NCBI GenBank assembly: GCA_046594215.1
Contig: JBKJPX010000101.1
Coordinates: forward strand, 1-64,000
Direction: 5' to 3'
Source of the DNA: Panacagrimonas sp046594215
GTDB taxonomy: Bacteria; Pseudomonadota; Gammaproteobacteria; Nevskiales; Nevskiaceae
DNA: 64,000 nucleotides
This document shows positions 1 through 8,273 of this stretch, one piece after another (the first letter of the stretch is position 1; each line of letters begins with the position of its first letter). Below the pieces are notes generated by a model. It searched no databases and was not told where the DNA came from. It saw only the letters and a program-made list of their open reading frames with translations. Position numbers and translations under genes: made by a program.

Positions 1-1001
1 GTGTCCTCGATCATGTCTTCCTGGCCGCCGATCATCTTCTTCTTGCCCAGCTCGACCAGGATGTCGCGCGAAGGGATGCCGTACTTCTTGCCCAGGCGCT
101 CGGCATGCAACAGGAACGTGGAGTACACGCCGGCGAAGCCCAAGGTCAGCGAGGAGCGATCTACGCGCACGATGTGATCCATCAGCGGGAAGATGATGTC
201 CTGCGTCAGGTCCATGAGCTTGAAGAGATCACAGCCCGTGGCGATGCCCATGCGGTCGGCCACCGCGACGAAAACTTCCGTCGGCGTGTTGCCGGCGCCG
301 GCGCCCAGGCCGCCGACCGATGCGTCGATGCGCGTCGCGCCGTGCTCGATGGCGGCCAGCGAATTCGCGATGCCCATGCCCAGGTTGTGGTGGCCATGGA
401 AGCCGATCTCGGTCTCGGGCTTCAGCGCGTCGCGCAGTGCCTTGATTCGGGCGGTCACGTCTGCCGGCAGCATGTAGCCCGCGGAATCGACGACGTAGAT
501 CGTCTGCGCGCCGTAGGACTCCATGAGCTTGCCCTGCGCGGCCAGGTTCGTGGGATCGTTGAGGTGGGCCATCATCAGGAAGCCCGTAGTGTCCATGCCG
601 AGCTTGCGCGCGTAGGCGATGTGCTGCGGGCTGGTGTCGGCCTCGGTGCAGTGCGTGGCCACGTGGACGCTGCGCACCCCGTGGTCGTAGGCGCTCTGCA
701 GATCCTTCATCGTGCCCAGGCCCGGGATCAGCAGGCAGGAGACGACAGCCTGCTTCATCTTGGGGATCACCGCGTCCCAGTATTCCTCGTTGCTGTGCAG
801 CGCGAAGCCGTGCTGCAGGCTGTTGCCGCCCAGCCCCGCGCCATGCGTGACCTGGATGATCGGGATGTTGGCCTCATCCATCGCGGTGGCGATGGCGATC
901 ATCTGCTCGGTGGAGATCTGCTCGCGCTTGGCATGCATGCCATCGCGCAGCGCCATGTCGTGGATCAGGACCTTGCGGCCTTCACGGTTGATCAAGCTCA
1001 T
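1..1001 (-). CDS. dmpG: 4-hydroxy-2-oxovalerate aldolase, C-terminus cut by window edge
   Basis: This enzyme cleaves 4-hydroxy-2-oxovalerate to pyruvate and acetaldehyde, the last carbon-carbon cleavage of the catechol meta pathway. About 333 codons are visible, starting at an ATG at 1001 (MSLINREGRKVLIHDMALRD). The family is usually about 345 residues, so only about a dozen C-terminal residues lie outside. The RDG metal-site motif follows HDMAL near residue 18, and the TIM-barrel segments GFHGHHNLGMG and GLGAGAGNTPTE are present. The gene lies 25 bp downstream of dmpF, with which the family forms a substrate-channelling complex. The assignment is firm. Confidence 0.95.
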   Translation of the reverse strand, partial: MSLINREGRKVLIHDMALRDGMHAKREQISTEQMIAIATAMDEANIPIIQVTHGAGLGGNSLQHGFALHSNEEYWDAVIPKMKQAVVSCLLIPGLGTMKDLQSAYDHGVRSVHVATHCTEADTSPQHIAYARKLGMDTTGFLMMAHLNDPTNLAAQGKLMESYGAQTIYVVDSAGYMLPADVTARIKALRDALKPETEIGFHGHHNLGMGIANSLAAIEHGATRIDASVGGLGAGAGNTPTEVFVAVADRMGIATGCDLFKLMDLTQDIIFPLMDHIVRVDRSSLTLGFAGVYSTFLLHAERLGKKYGIPSRDILVELGKKKMIGGQEDMIED

Positions 1002-1026
1002 TGTTCGTTCCTCGTTCTGATCGGGC

Positions 1027-1947
1027 TTAGGCGGCCTGCTTCACCGGGCGCAGCGTGTAGCGGCCGGCCTGGATCTCCTGCGCGAACATCTCGGCCGTGC
1101 GCGCGGCGGCGGCGGTCATGATGTCCAGGTTGCCGGCGTACTTGGGCAGGTAGTCGCCCAGGCCTTCCACCTCCATCCACACGCCGACCTTCTTGCCGTC
1201 GAACACCGGTCCGTTCACCAGGCGATAGCCCGGCACGTACTTCTGCACTTCGCCGATCATCTGCAGGATCGACTCGGTGATCTTCTTCTGGTCGGGCTCT
1301 GCCTCGGTGAGGCAATAGATGGTGTTGCGCATGATCATGGGCGGTTCCGCCGGGTTGACCACGATCAGCGCCTTGCCCTTCTTGGCGCCGCCGATCTTTT
1401 CGATGGCGCCCGAGGTCGTGAACGTGAACTCATCGAGGTTGGCGCGCGTGCCCGGGCCGATCGACTTGCTCGCCGTGCTCGCGATGATCTCGGCGTAGGC
1501 CACGGCCTGGATGCGCGACACGGCGTTGACGACGGGGATCGTCGCCTGGCCGGCGCAGGAGATCATGTTGACGTTCATCGCCTGCGCCTCGGCGTGCTGC
1601 TTGAGGTTCACCGGCGGAACGCACAGGCCACCGATGGCGGCGGGCGTGAGGTCGATCATCAACACGCCGAGCGCGTTGAGCTTGTCCGAGTTGGACTTGT
1701 GCACGTAGGCGGAGGTCGCGTCGAACGCGATCTGCACACCGTCGGCGAGGACGTGTGGCAGCAGCCCGTCCACGCCCTTGTCCGTGGTCTTCAGGCCCAT
1801 GTCGCGAGCGCGGACCAGGCCTTCCGAGGTCGGATCGATGCCGACCATCCAGACCGGCTCCAGCACCGGGCTACGCTTCAGCTTGTAGATGAGGTCGGTG
1901 CCGATGTTGCCCGGCCCGATGATCGCGCACTTGATCTTGTTGCTCAT
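1027..1947 (-). CDS. dmpF: Acetaldehyde dehydrogenase (acylating)
   Basis: This is a 306-residue, full-length CoA-acylating acetaldehyde dehydrogenase that converts the acetaldehyde released by DmpG into acetyl-CoA with NAD. The N-terminus has a Rossmann motif (CAIIGPGNIGTDL) and the catalytic cysteine lies in SCAGQATIP at about residue 130. Its ATG overlaps the stop of the tautomerase gene by 4 bp, so the two are probably translationally coupled. It belongs to the minus-strand lower meta-pathway operon that starts at the ferredoxin gene at 6223. Confidence 0.96.
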   Translation of the reverse strand: MSNKIKCAIIGPGNIGTDLIYKLKRSPVLEPVWMVGIDPTSEGLVRARDMGLKTTDKGVDGLLPHVLADGVQIAFDATSAYVHKSNSDKLNALGVLMIDLTPAAIGGLCVPPVNLKQHAEAQAMNVNMISCAGQATIPVVNAVSRIQAVAYAEIIASTASKSIGPGTRANLDEFTFTTSGAIEKIGGAKKGKALIVVNPAEPPMIMRNTIYCLTEAEPDQKKITESILQMIGEVQKYVPGYRLVNGPVFDGKKVGVWMEVEGLGDYLPKYAGNLDIMTAAAARTAEMFAQEIQAGRYTLRPVKQAA

Positions 1948-2216
1948 GCCTTTGCTCCGGCGGTTGCCAACACTGTTGCGTTGTAGTCGATGGGGGTGCC
2001 CGCGGTGTTCACGGCTGCGCCGTTGGCTGCGAGACGGTCCTGCGCCGTGACGCCGCCGACCGAGAAATCCTGCAGACCCATTTCGTGGATCAGGATGCGC
2101 ACGGTCTCGCGCTTGACGCCGAGCACCTGCACGACGGTGTCGGTGACCTTGGCGGCGAGCTCGCGCTTCATTTCGGTGGTGCGACCTTCGAGCATGTTGA
2201 ACTGGATGATGGGCAT
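1944..2216 (-). CDS. dmpI: 4-oxalocrotonate tautomerase-family protein
   Basis: This 90-residue protein begins MPIIQFNMLEGRT, so Pro-1 after Met removal is the expected catalytic base. The family isomerises 4-oxalocrotonate in the oxidative branch of the meta pathway. Classical 4-OT is about 62 residues; this one has a C-terminal extension of about 28 residues (GTPIDYNATVLATAGAKA). The start at 2216 puts the proline second, which the chemistry demands; an upstream in-frame start would bury it. A paralogue with a nearly identical N-terminus lies at 30220. Confidence 0.9.
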   Translation of the reverse strand: MPIIQFNMLEGRTTEMKRELAAKVTDTVVQVLGVKRETVRILIHEMGLQDFSVGGVTAQDRLAANGAAVNTAGTPIDYNATVLATAGAKA

Positions 2217-2235
2217 GGATATCTCCGGGTGCGCC

Positions 2236-3024
2236 TTAAACGAACTTGAACGAAATGCTGCCCATGTCCTGGAATCGCGCCACCACGTTGTCGCCGCGCG
2301 AAACCGGGATGGCCTCGGTGATGCCACCGGTCATGATGTAGCTGCCCGCGGGCAGCGACTCGCCGCGCGCGGCCAGGTGATCCGCCAGCATGATGATGGC
2401 GTTGGCCGGGTGGTTGAGCACCGCGGCGCTGGCGCCCAAGGCCTGGATCTCGCCGTTCTTCTCGATGACCACGCCGATCGTGCGCAGGTCGATCTTGTGC
2501 GGGTCCAGCGGACGGCCGCCCGTGACGTAGCGGCTGCTGCTGCAGTTGTCGGCGAGCACGCTGACGAGGTCGAACTTGAACTTCTCGAAGCGCGAGTCGA
2601 TGACCTCGACCGCCGGAATCACGTAGTCGGTGGCGTCGATGACCTGCTCGATCGTCAGGCCGCGGCCCTTGAGTTCGCTCTTGAGCACGAACGCGATCTC
2701 GGCCTCGATGCGCGGGTGCACGAGCTGGTCCATCTCGATCAGTCCGTTCTCGGGCCGCGCCATGCTGGACATCAGGATGCCGAAGCCCGGCACGTCCACG
2801 CCCATCTGCTGCATCTTGGCCTTCGACGTCAGGCCGGCCTTGACGCCGACCATACGATCGCCGCGCGCGATCCAGCGACGTCGCAGTTCGTCCTGCACGG
2901 CGTAGCCGTCGGCCACGGTCATCGACGGATGCTCGTCGGTGAGCTTGGAAATGGTGTGCGCGTTGTCCTGCGCGTGCTGCACGCGATCGGTCAGCGCGGA
3001 AATGGTCTTGGCGTCGAGGCTCAT
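2236..3024 (-). CDS. dmpH: 4-oxalocrotonate decarboxylase
   Basis: This 262-residue member of the hydratase/decarboxylase family converts 2-oxo-3-hexenedioate to 2-oxopent-4-enoate and CO2, acting in complex with DmpE. The metal-binding segments IEAEIAFVLK and VIPAVEVIDSRF are visible. It resembles DmpH more than DmpE through features such as ADNCSSSRYVTGGR. The start at 3024 (MSLDAKTISALTD) follows a GGAGG-like sequence and gives the usual family length. It is separated from dmpE by 115 bp with no gene. Confidence 0.93.
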   Translation of the reverse strand: MSLDAKTISALTDRVQHAQDNAHTISKLTDEHPSMTVADGYAVQDELRRRWIARGDRMVGVKAGLTSKAKMQQMGVDVPGFGILMSSMARPENGLIEMDQLVHPRIEAEIAFVLKSELKGRGLTIEQVIDATDYVIPAVEVIDSRFEKFKFDLVSVLADNCSSSRYVTGGRPLDPHKIDLRTIGVVIEKNGEIQALGASAAVLNHPANAIIMLADHLAARGESLPAGSYIMTGGITEAIPVSRGDNVVARFQDMGSISFKFV

Positions 3025-3139
3025 TTCGCGGTGCCTCCGGAAGTGAAGTGAAAAATTGGAAGCGGGTGCCGTCGGCACCCAGCCGCGTTCGCCTTGCCGG
3101 CGATCCCCCGAAAAGCGCGCGGGTCCCTCGCCGGGTGGC

Positions 3140-3934
3140 TCACTTGGACTCTCCGCTGAAACGCACCGTGCAGGAGCCGAGGCCACCCACGGTGCATTTG
3201 AAGGAATCGCCGACCTTGGCCGGAATCAGCATCGACTGCGAGCCGGACAGGATCACTTCACCGGCGAGAAACGGGATGCCGAGCGCGCCCAGCGTGTTGG
3301 CGAGCCACACGACGGAATTCACCGGTCCGCCCTGCACGGCGGCACCGGCCGCGGTGCTGAACAGTTCGCCGTTGATCTCCAGCACCATGCCCGCGAGCGT
3401 GAGGTCGAGGTCGGTCAGCTTCTTCTTGTCCTTGCCCAGCATGTAGACGCCGCAGGACGCATTGTCCGCCACGGTGTCCTGGATCTTGATCTTCCAGTCT
3501 GTGATGCGGGAATCCACGATCTCGAAGCAGGGCACGACGTAGTCGGTGGCGCGGATGACGTCGGTGGCGGTGATGCCCGGGCCCTTGAGGTCGCGCTTCA
3601 GCACGAAGGCAACTTCGGCCTCGGCCTTGGGCTGGATCAACCCGCCGATCGGCAGATCGGCACCTTCCTCGTAGGCCATCGCCGACGTGAGCTGGCCGAA
3701 GTCCGGCTGCTTGACGCCGATCATGTCCTGCACGGCCTTAGAGGTGACGCCGATCTTCTTGCCGACGATCTTCTCGCCAGCCTTCAGCCGGTGCGACACG
3801 AAACGCTCCTGGATGCGGTATGCGTCTCCGATGGTGATGCCTTCGGCGCGGCCCAGCAGGGGCGCCACCGTGGTGCGCGTCAGGAACGCGTTGTAGAGCT
3901 CGTCGCCGTATTTCTCGATGTCTTCGGTTTTCAT
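3140..3934 (-). CDS. dmpE: 2-hydroxypenta-2,4-dienoate hydratase
   Basis: This 264-residue enzyme adds water to 2-hydroxypenta-2,4-dienoate to give 4-hydroxy-2-oxovalerate. Diagnostic segments are GKKIGVTSKAV near residue 60, LIQPKAEAEVAFVLK (metal ligands) and PCFEIVDSRITDWKI. It is a distant paralogue of the decarboxylase encoded next to it, and the two normally form a complex. It lies 7 bp downstream of dmpC in the same operon. Length and motifs match DmpE-type hydratases throughout. Confidence 0.94.
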   Translation of the reverse strand: MKTEDIEKYGDELYNAFLTRTTVAPLLGRAEGITIGDAYRIQERFVSHRLKAGEKIVGKKIGVTSKAVQDMIGVKQPDFGQLTSAMAYEEGADLPIGGLIQPKAEAEVAFVLKRDLKGPGITATDVIRATDYVVPCFEIVDSRITDWKIKIQDTVADNASCGVYMLGKDKKKLTDLDLTLAGMVLEINGELFSTAAGAAVQGGPVNSVVWLANTLGALGIPFLAGEVILSGSQSMLIPAKVGDSFKCTVGGLGSCTVRFSGESK

Positions 3935-3941
3935 GGGAGGC

Positions 3942-5402
3942 TCAGAGCTTCACGCAGATGTTGCGCAGCTCGGTATAGAACTCCAGCGAATGCGTGCCGC
4001 CTTCGCGGCCGATGCCGCTCTGCTTGCTGCCGCCGAAGGGGGTGCGCAGATCGCGCAGGAACCAGCTGTTGACCCAGGTGATGCCGACCTCGACCTTCGC
4101 CGCCACGCGGTGTGCGCGCGACAGGTTCGACGTCCAGATCGTCGTCGACAGTCCGTACTCGGTGTTGTTGGCCATCTCGATGACCTCTTCCTCGGTGTCG
4201 AAGGGCGCGATGTGGCAGCAGGGCCCGAAGATCTCTTCGCGGATCACCGAGGCGGTCTCCGGCAGGCCGGTCCAGATCGTCGGTTCCACCCAGAAGCCGT
4301 TGGCGAGCTCGCCCGGCATCTTCGGCACGCCACCGCCCGTGACGATCGTCGCGCCCTCGGCCTTGGCCTTCTCGTAGTAGCCGAGCACCTTGCGGCGGTG
4401 CTCGTCCGAGATCAGCGGGCCCAGGCCCGTGGTCTTGTCTGAAGGATTGCCGGGCTTCAGCGATTCAGCCTTCACCTTCAGTGCCGCAACGAACTTGTCG
4501 AACAAGGGTCGTTCGACGTAGAGGCGCTCGGTGCCCAGGCAGATCTGCCCGCAGTTCAGGAAGGTGGAGCGGCTGATGCCCTCGATCGCGGCATCGAGAT
4601 CGCAGTCCGCGAAGATGATGCCGGCGTTCTTGCCGCCGAGTTCGAAGCTCACGTCGCGGATGCCGTCCGACGCGGCCTTCATGATCGCCGCGCCCGTGCG
4701 CGTTTCGCCCGTGAAGGTGATTGCGGCCACGTGCTTGTGCTTGGTCAGCGCCTCGCCCGCGGAGTTGGGCCCGAAGCCGTGCACCACGTTGTAGACGCCC
4801 TTGGGCACGCCGACCGCGTTCATCACTTCGCCGAGCAGGGTCGCCGTACCCGGCGTCTCTTCGGATGGTTTCACGACCACGGTGTTGCCGCAGGCCAGCG
4901 CCGGGCCGACCTTCCAGGTCATGAGCAGAAGCGGCGCGTTCCAGGGGCAGACCACGCCGATCACGCCCTTGGGAACGCGGATCGCGTAGTTGAGCGCGCC
5001 GGCGCCGTCGGGCGTCGCCATCATGAAGCTCTCGGTGGGCACGTTCTTCACCACGTCGGCGAAGATCTTGAAGTTGGCCGCACCGCGCGGAATCATCGCG
5101 TGCTCCATCATCGACTTGGGCTGGCCGGTGTCGTTCATCTCGGCCTGCACGAAGTCGGCGAAGCGGCGGTTGATCTCGTCCGCCACCTTGTAGAGCAGCT
5201 CCACGCGCTGCTCCACGGTCATCGTGCCCCATGGCCCCTTCATCGCTGCTCGACCTGCGGCCACGGCCGCGTCGACCTCGGCCTGTCCACCCTCGTGGAT
5301 GTAGCCGACCAGCGCGTTGTCGCTGGGACGCCGCTTTTCGAAAGTCTTGGTGCTGCCGACGAACTCGCCGTTGATGAAGTGCTTGAACTGTGTGGGTTCC
5401 AT
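3942..5402 (-). CDS. dmpC: 2-hydroxymuconic semialdehyde dehydrogenase
   Basis: This 486-residue aldehyde dehydrogenase oxidises the ring-cleavage product 2-hydroxymuconic semialdehyde to 4-oxalocrotonate with NAD. The general-base glutamate is in FELGGKN and the nucleophilic cysteine in NCGQICLGTER. The CPWNAPLLL cofactor-site segment is present, and the C-terminus (LRNICVKL) is typical of XylG/DmpC proteins. Its position directly before dmpE confirms the role. No HMSA hydrolase (DmpD) gene accompanies it, so the oxidative branch is the one that is clearly complete here. Confidence 0.95.
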   Translation of the reverse strand: MEPTQFKHFINGEFVGSTKTFEKRRPSDNALVGYIHEGGQAEVDAAVAAGRAAMKGPWGTMTVEQRVELLYKVADEINRRFADFVQAEMNDTGQPKSMMEHAMIPRGAANFKIFADVVKNVPTESFMMATPDGAGALNYAIRVPKGVIGVVCPWNAPLLLMTWKVGPALACGNTVVVKPSEETPGTATLLGEVMNAVGVPKGVYNVVHGFGPNSAGEALTKHKHVAAITFTGETRTGAAIMKAASDGIRDVSFELGGKNAGIIFADCDLDAAIEGISRSTFLNCGQICLGTERLYVERPLFDKFVAALKVKAESLKPGNPSDKTTGLGPLISDEHRRKVLGYYEKAKAEGATIVTGGGVPKMPGELANGFWVEPTIWTGLPETASVIREEIFGPCCHIAPFDTEEEVIEMANNTEYGLSTTIWTSNLSRAHRVAAKVEVGITWVNSWFLRDLRTPFGGSKQSGIGREGGTHSLEFYTELRNICVKL

Positions 5403-5417
5403 GTCCGTTCTCTGTTC

Positions 5418-5849
5418 CTATCCTTGCAGGGCGGCAACGCCCGCCTGTGCGCACTCGACGTCCTGTGCCTCGCTGCCGCCCGAGACTCCCACCGCACCGA
5501 TCAGGGCCTCGCCCGCACGCAGCGGAATGCCGCCGCGGATCATCATCAGCCCGTGCTGCACGATGCCCTCGCGTACGCGCGGCGCCTCCTGCGAAAGCGC
5601 CTGCTCCACGATGTCCGCCGGGATGCCGATGGCCGCCGCGGCCTCGGCCTTGCGCCGCGCGATGTCTCCCGAGATCAGGAACGCGCCGGGCATGCGCGCG
5701 AAGCCCGCGAGCTGGTTGCTGCTGTCGACCACCGCCACGCAGACCTTGATGCCCAGCGATTCCGCCTTCGAAAGCGCCGCCTGCACCACGCGCATGGTGG
5801 CGGCGTGATGGATGACGGACTGCGCGACCGCGACGGGTGACTTGTTCAT
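5418..5849 (-). CDS. GlcG/HbpS-family (DUF336) protein
   Basis: This 143-residue protein is of the GlcG/HbpS haem-degrading-like fold. Recognisable parts are VVDSSNQLAGFARM and the C-terminal GGIPLRAGEALIGAVGVSGG. The family is frequent inside aromatic and glycolate operons, but its biochemical role is not settled; haem or cofactor binding has been shown for some members. The start codon overlaps the stop of the preceding ferredoxin gene, so it is part of the operon. An auxiliary role for the ring-cleavage pathway is inferred from context only. Confidence 0.85.
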   Translation of the reverse strand: MNKSPVAVAQSVIHHAATMRVVQAALSKAESLGIKVCVAVVDSSNQLAGFARMPGAFLISGDIARRKAEAAAAIGIPADIVEQALSQEAPRVREGIVQHGLMMIRGGIPLRAGEALIGAVGVSGGSEAQDVECAQAGVAALQG

Positions 5850-6223
5850 GGGGAACCTGCAGTAGAAGGAGAAGGCGCCGGCGAACTCGCGGCGTAGATG
5901 CGGCGCAGCAGCGCCGCGGTCGGATCGTTGGCGTCGACGTTGTTGCGTCCGAGCACGCGGATGACCACGTCGCCGCGCGGGTAGAGCTGGCAGGCCAGCG
6001 AGATGCCCCGCGTTCGATCACCCTCAGACACCTGCGACTGGCTCATCAGCCCGGTCTCGAACCGGCCCTCCACGACCTGCACCCGGCAGACCCCGCAACC
6101 GCCGCTGCGACAGCCCACCGTCATGCACTTTCGGCCCGCCTGGCTCATCGCGGCCAGCACTGTCTGATCTTCACGGCAGGCGAAGCTCAGAGTGGTGTCC
6201 GCCACGCGGATCCGGAACGACAT
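5846..6223 (-). CDS. xylT: XylT-like [2Fe-2S] ferredoxin, first gene of lower-pathway operon
   Basis: This 125-residue plant-type ferredoxin has cluster ligands in CRSGGCGVC (C-x4-C-x2-C) and the fourth cysteine in LACQLYP. XylT/DmpQ-type ferredoxins reduce the inactivated ferric iron of catechol 2,3-dioxygenase. Its presence implies that an extradiol dioxygenase exists in the genome, although none is encoded here. The C-terminus is proline/serine-rich. It is the promoter-proximal gene of the operon, with the 43-bp element at 6330-6372 upstream. A paralogue lies at 12822. Confidence 0.88.
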   Translation of the reverse strand: MSFRIRVADTTLSFACREDQTVLAAMSQAGRKCMTVGCRSGGCGVCRVQVVEGRFETGLMSQSQVSEGDRTRGISLACQLYPRGDVVIRVLGRNNVDANDPTAALLRRIYAASSPAPSPSTAGSP

Positions 6224-6329
6224 TCGGGCTCAATCCTCGGCGATGGAATCGGCATGGAAGGATGTCATCCACCCACGCAATAACGAGTCACTCTTCCGGA
6301 CGAACCTTAGGACCGGCGCTGCACTCCGT

Positions 6330-6372
6330 CCAATACCTTTGCCGGGCCTTTGCGATACCACCGACGTATCGC
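6330..6372 (-). promoter_or_regulatory. 43-bp LysR-type operator/promoter element, copy 1
   Basis: Read toward the minus-strand operon, the element starts with a perfect 7-bp inverted repeat, GCGATAC-N7-GTATCGC, and ends in AAAGGTATTGG. It lies between the ferredoxin gene (start 6223) and the divergent LysR gene (start 6408). It matches copies at 24851, 28985 and 30115. The dyad looks like a LysR recognition site, and the GGTATTGG end could overlap the -10/-35 region; that assignment is inference. Confidence 0.65.
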
Positions 6373-6407
6373 TAGCCTGTCCACATGCGCACATTCATAC
6401 ACCCGCG

Positions 6408-7403
6408 ATGAGCCTGGCCGCCATCGAGTTCCGGCATCTGCGTTATTTCGTGGCGGTGGTTGAACAGCGCAGTTTCCGGGGTGCCGCACTGCGCCTGCAC
6501 GTCTCGCAGCCGCCGCTGACGCGCCAGGTCCAGCAGCTCGAGGAAGCCCTGGGCGTGACCCTGCTTCTGCGAAAGCCGCGGGGCATCGAACCCACCGACG
6601 CCGGCCACGTCTTCTACGAGGAGGCCCGTAACATCCTGACCCTTACCGAGCAGGCCGCGAGCCGCGCCCAGCTCGCCGGGCACGGGCAGCTGGGGCGGCT
6701 CGACGTGGGGATCTTCGGCTCCGCCGTGTTCGACGCGATTCCACGCATCATCCAGTCCTTTCGCGAACACCATCCCAAGGTCGAGGTGGTGCTGCACAAC
6801 CTCGATCGTGTCGGGCAGATCCGCGCACTGCGAGAACGTCGCCTGACCATCGGGTTCAACCGGTTCTTCGAGAACGAGCCCGACCTCAGTTGGGAAGTGG
6901 TCCAGACCGAGCGCCTCAACGTGGCGGTGCACCACGCGCACCCGCTGGCGAAGGAAGCCGCGCTTTCGCTGACGCAGCTCGCCGACCTGCCGCTGATCCT
7001 GTACCCGCGCACGCCGCGACCGAGCTTCATTGAGCAGGTGCTGCGCCTGCTGCACAGGCGCGGCGTCACGCCCCAATCGATCCAGGAAGTGGACGAGGTC
7101 GTCACCGCGGTCGCGCTGGTGGCCAGCGGCTTCGGCCTGTGCCTGGTTCCCGACTCGGCCTGCAATCTCAGGCTCCCGGGCGTTGTCTACGTGCCGCTGT
7201 GCGGCGAGGACGACGCCAGCTTCGATCTCTGCATGATCCACCGTGGCGACGACGAGTCCGCGATCCTGCAGGCCTTCCTGACGACGGTGCGATCGATGCG
7301 GGACGCGTTGTCGGGACCGCGTCCGGTTGCCGCGGAGAAGAAGGCCCGCGGCGTCGCCCGGACAAAGCCCGGGGCTTCGTCTCGCCGCTTGAAGAAGACG
7401 TAG
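6408..7403 (+). CDS. LysR-family transcriptional regulator 1
   Basis: This 331-residue LysR regulator has an N-terminal winged HTH (RHLRYFVAVVEQRSFRGAA, then LHVSQPPLTRQVQQLEE) and a periplasmic-binding-like effector domain. It is divergent from the lower meta-pathway operon with an operator-like element between them, so it probably controls that operon and itself. The ATG at 6408 is chosen because it starts at the conserved HTH; longer frames run into the operator. It is strikingly similar to the regulator at 29103-30077. The lysine/arginine-rich tail after about residue 300 is unusual. Confidence 0.92.
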   Translation: MSLAAIEFRHLRYFVAVVEQRSFRGAALRLHVSQPPLTRQVQQLEEALGVTLLLRKPRGIEPTDAGHVFYEEARNILTLTEQAASRAQLAGHGQLGRLDVGIFGSAVFDAIPRIIQSFREHHPKVEVVLHNLDRVGQIRALRERRLTIGFNRFFENEPDLSWEVVQTERLNVAVHHAHPLAKEAALSLTQLADLPLILYPRTPRPSFIEQVLRLLHRRGVTPQSIQEVDEVVTAVALVASGFGLCLVPDSACNLRLPGVVYVPLCGEDDASFDLCMIHRGDDESAILQAFLTTVRSMRDALSGPRPVAAEKKARGVARTKPGASSRRLKKT

Positions 7404-7434
7404 GCGACGCAGCGCCTGAAAGACGCAGTAGATG

Positions 7435-7475
7435 CTCCCTCTTCCCATGCAGTTTCACCGCATGGGGAGAGGGAG
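7435..7475. terminator. Hairpin between convergent genes (G-rich palindrome)
   Basis: CTCCCTCT-CCCATGC pairs with GCATGGGGAGAGGGAG around a short loop. It lies exactly between the convergent LysR and HxlR genes, so it could terminate both transcripts. It is also a half-copy of the dispersed CCCTCTCCCC repeat family seen elsewhere in the window. Termination is inferred from position and pairing. Confidence 0.5.
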
Positions 7476-7487
7476 AAAAGCCTCCGT

Positions 7488-8018
7488 CTACGCCTTCTTC
7501 TTCGCCATCTTGCGCACAACCGCCCGCCCCTTCTTCGGAACCGGCGCGCCTTCCATCCGGGCCTTTCGCTCCGCCAGCGCGCTCGGCGAACCCTCGAACA
7601 CCGTGTTAGCCGGCCCGATGGGCGCATCGCAACACGAGCAGCGGAGCTTCAGCTTCGTGAGCTTCCCGCACTCCGTATGCCGCAGGTGCACAGGGCGGCC
7701 ATCGGGCCACTCACCCCAGCGATCCGCCCAGTCCATCAGCGCGATCATCACGGGCCAGAGATCGAGTCCTTTCTTCGTCAACGTGTGCTCGTAACGGCCC
7801 CCACGATATTCCGTGCGCTCGACGGCGCCGGCCTCCACGAGTTCCCGCAGCCGCACGCTGAGCAGGTGCGGCGAGATGCCGAGCGCGAGTTGCAGCTCGT
7901 CGAACTTGCGCGAGCCGAGGAACAGCTCGCGCACGACCATCAGCGTCCATGTGTCGCCGACCACCCCGATCGCGTGGGCAATCGAGCAGTTTTGCGTTGC
8001 AATGTCTGGAATGCGCAT
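7488..8018 (-). CDS. HxlR-family transcriptional regulator
   Basis: This 176-residue protein has an HxlR-type winged HTH near residues 10-100: CSIAHAIGVVGDTWTLMVV is the typical opening, followed by LSVRLRELVEAGAVERTEY. The C-terminal part has a CSCCDAPIG motif that might bind metal, and a basic lysine-rich tail. It is convergent with LysR 1 and transcribed away from the isomerase operon at 8274. A perfect inverted repeat just upstream (8043-8059) is a likely autoregulatory operator. Confidence 0.9.
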   Translation of the reverse strand: MRIPDIATQNCSIAHAIGVVGDTWTLMVVRELFLGSRKFDELQLALGISPHLLSVRLRELVEAGAVERTEYRGGRYEHTLTKKGLDLWPVMIALMDWADRWGEWPDGRPVHLRHTECGKLTKLKLRCSCCDAPIGPANTVFEGSPSALAERKARMEGAPVPKKGRAVVRKMAKKKA

Positions 8019-8042
8019 GGCGTTCGACGAAGAAATCTCTTG

Positions 8043-8059
8043 ACTTCAAAAATTGAAGT
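8043..8059. promoter_or_regulatory. Perfect inverted repeat, candidate HxlR operator
   Basis: ACTTCAA-AAA-TTGAAGT is a perfect 7-bp inverted repeat with a 3-bp spacer, 25 bp upstream of the HxlR start codon. It is AT-rich against the background. It lies in the divergent gap to the isomerase/SDR/GST operon, so HxlR could control both directions. No other copy was noticed in the window. Confidence 0.5.
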
Positions 8060-8273
8060 GAACTAACGTGACCGCGACAGGTGCAGGAAAAGGTCCGGCC
8101 GATCGACGTCTCATCGTGGCATTGATCGCGTCAGGCCGACACCGGAATCTTCGTCGCCACGCCCTGGAAAACGCAATCGCCTTCCACGTCGCAGGCAGGA
8201 ATGCCTGCGGCTCGTAAACAAGGTCTTCATCCGGCGCTTTCGCGCCACCGCTTCGAACACGAGGAAACCCGCC

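Noticed and set aside
4465..6021. 518-codon minus-strand frame across dmpC and the DUF336 gene
   Set aside because: It is Arg-rich, out of frame with two well-supported genes, and lacks a ribosome site.
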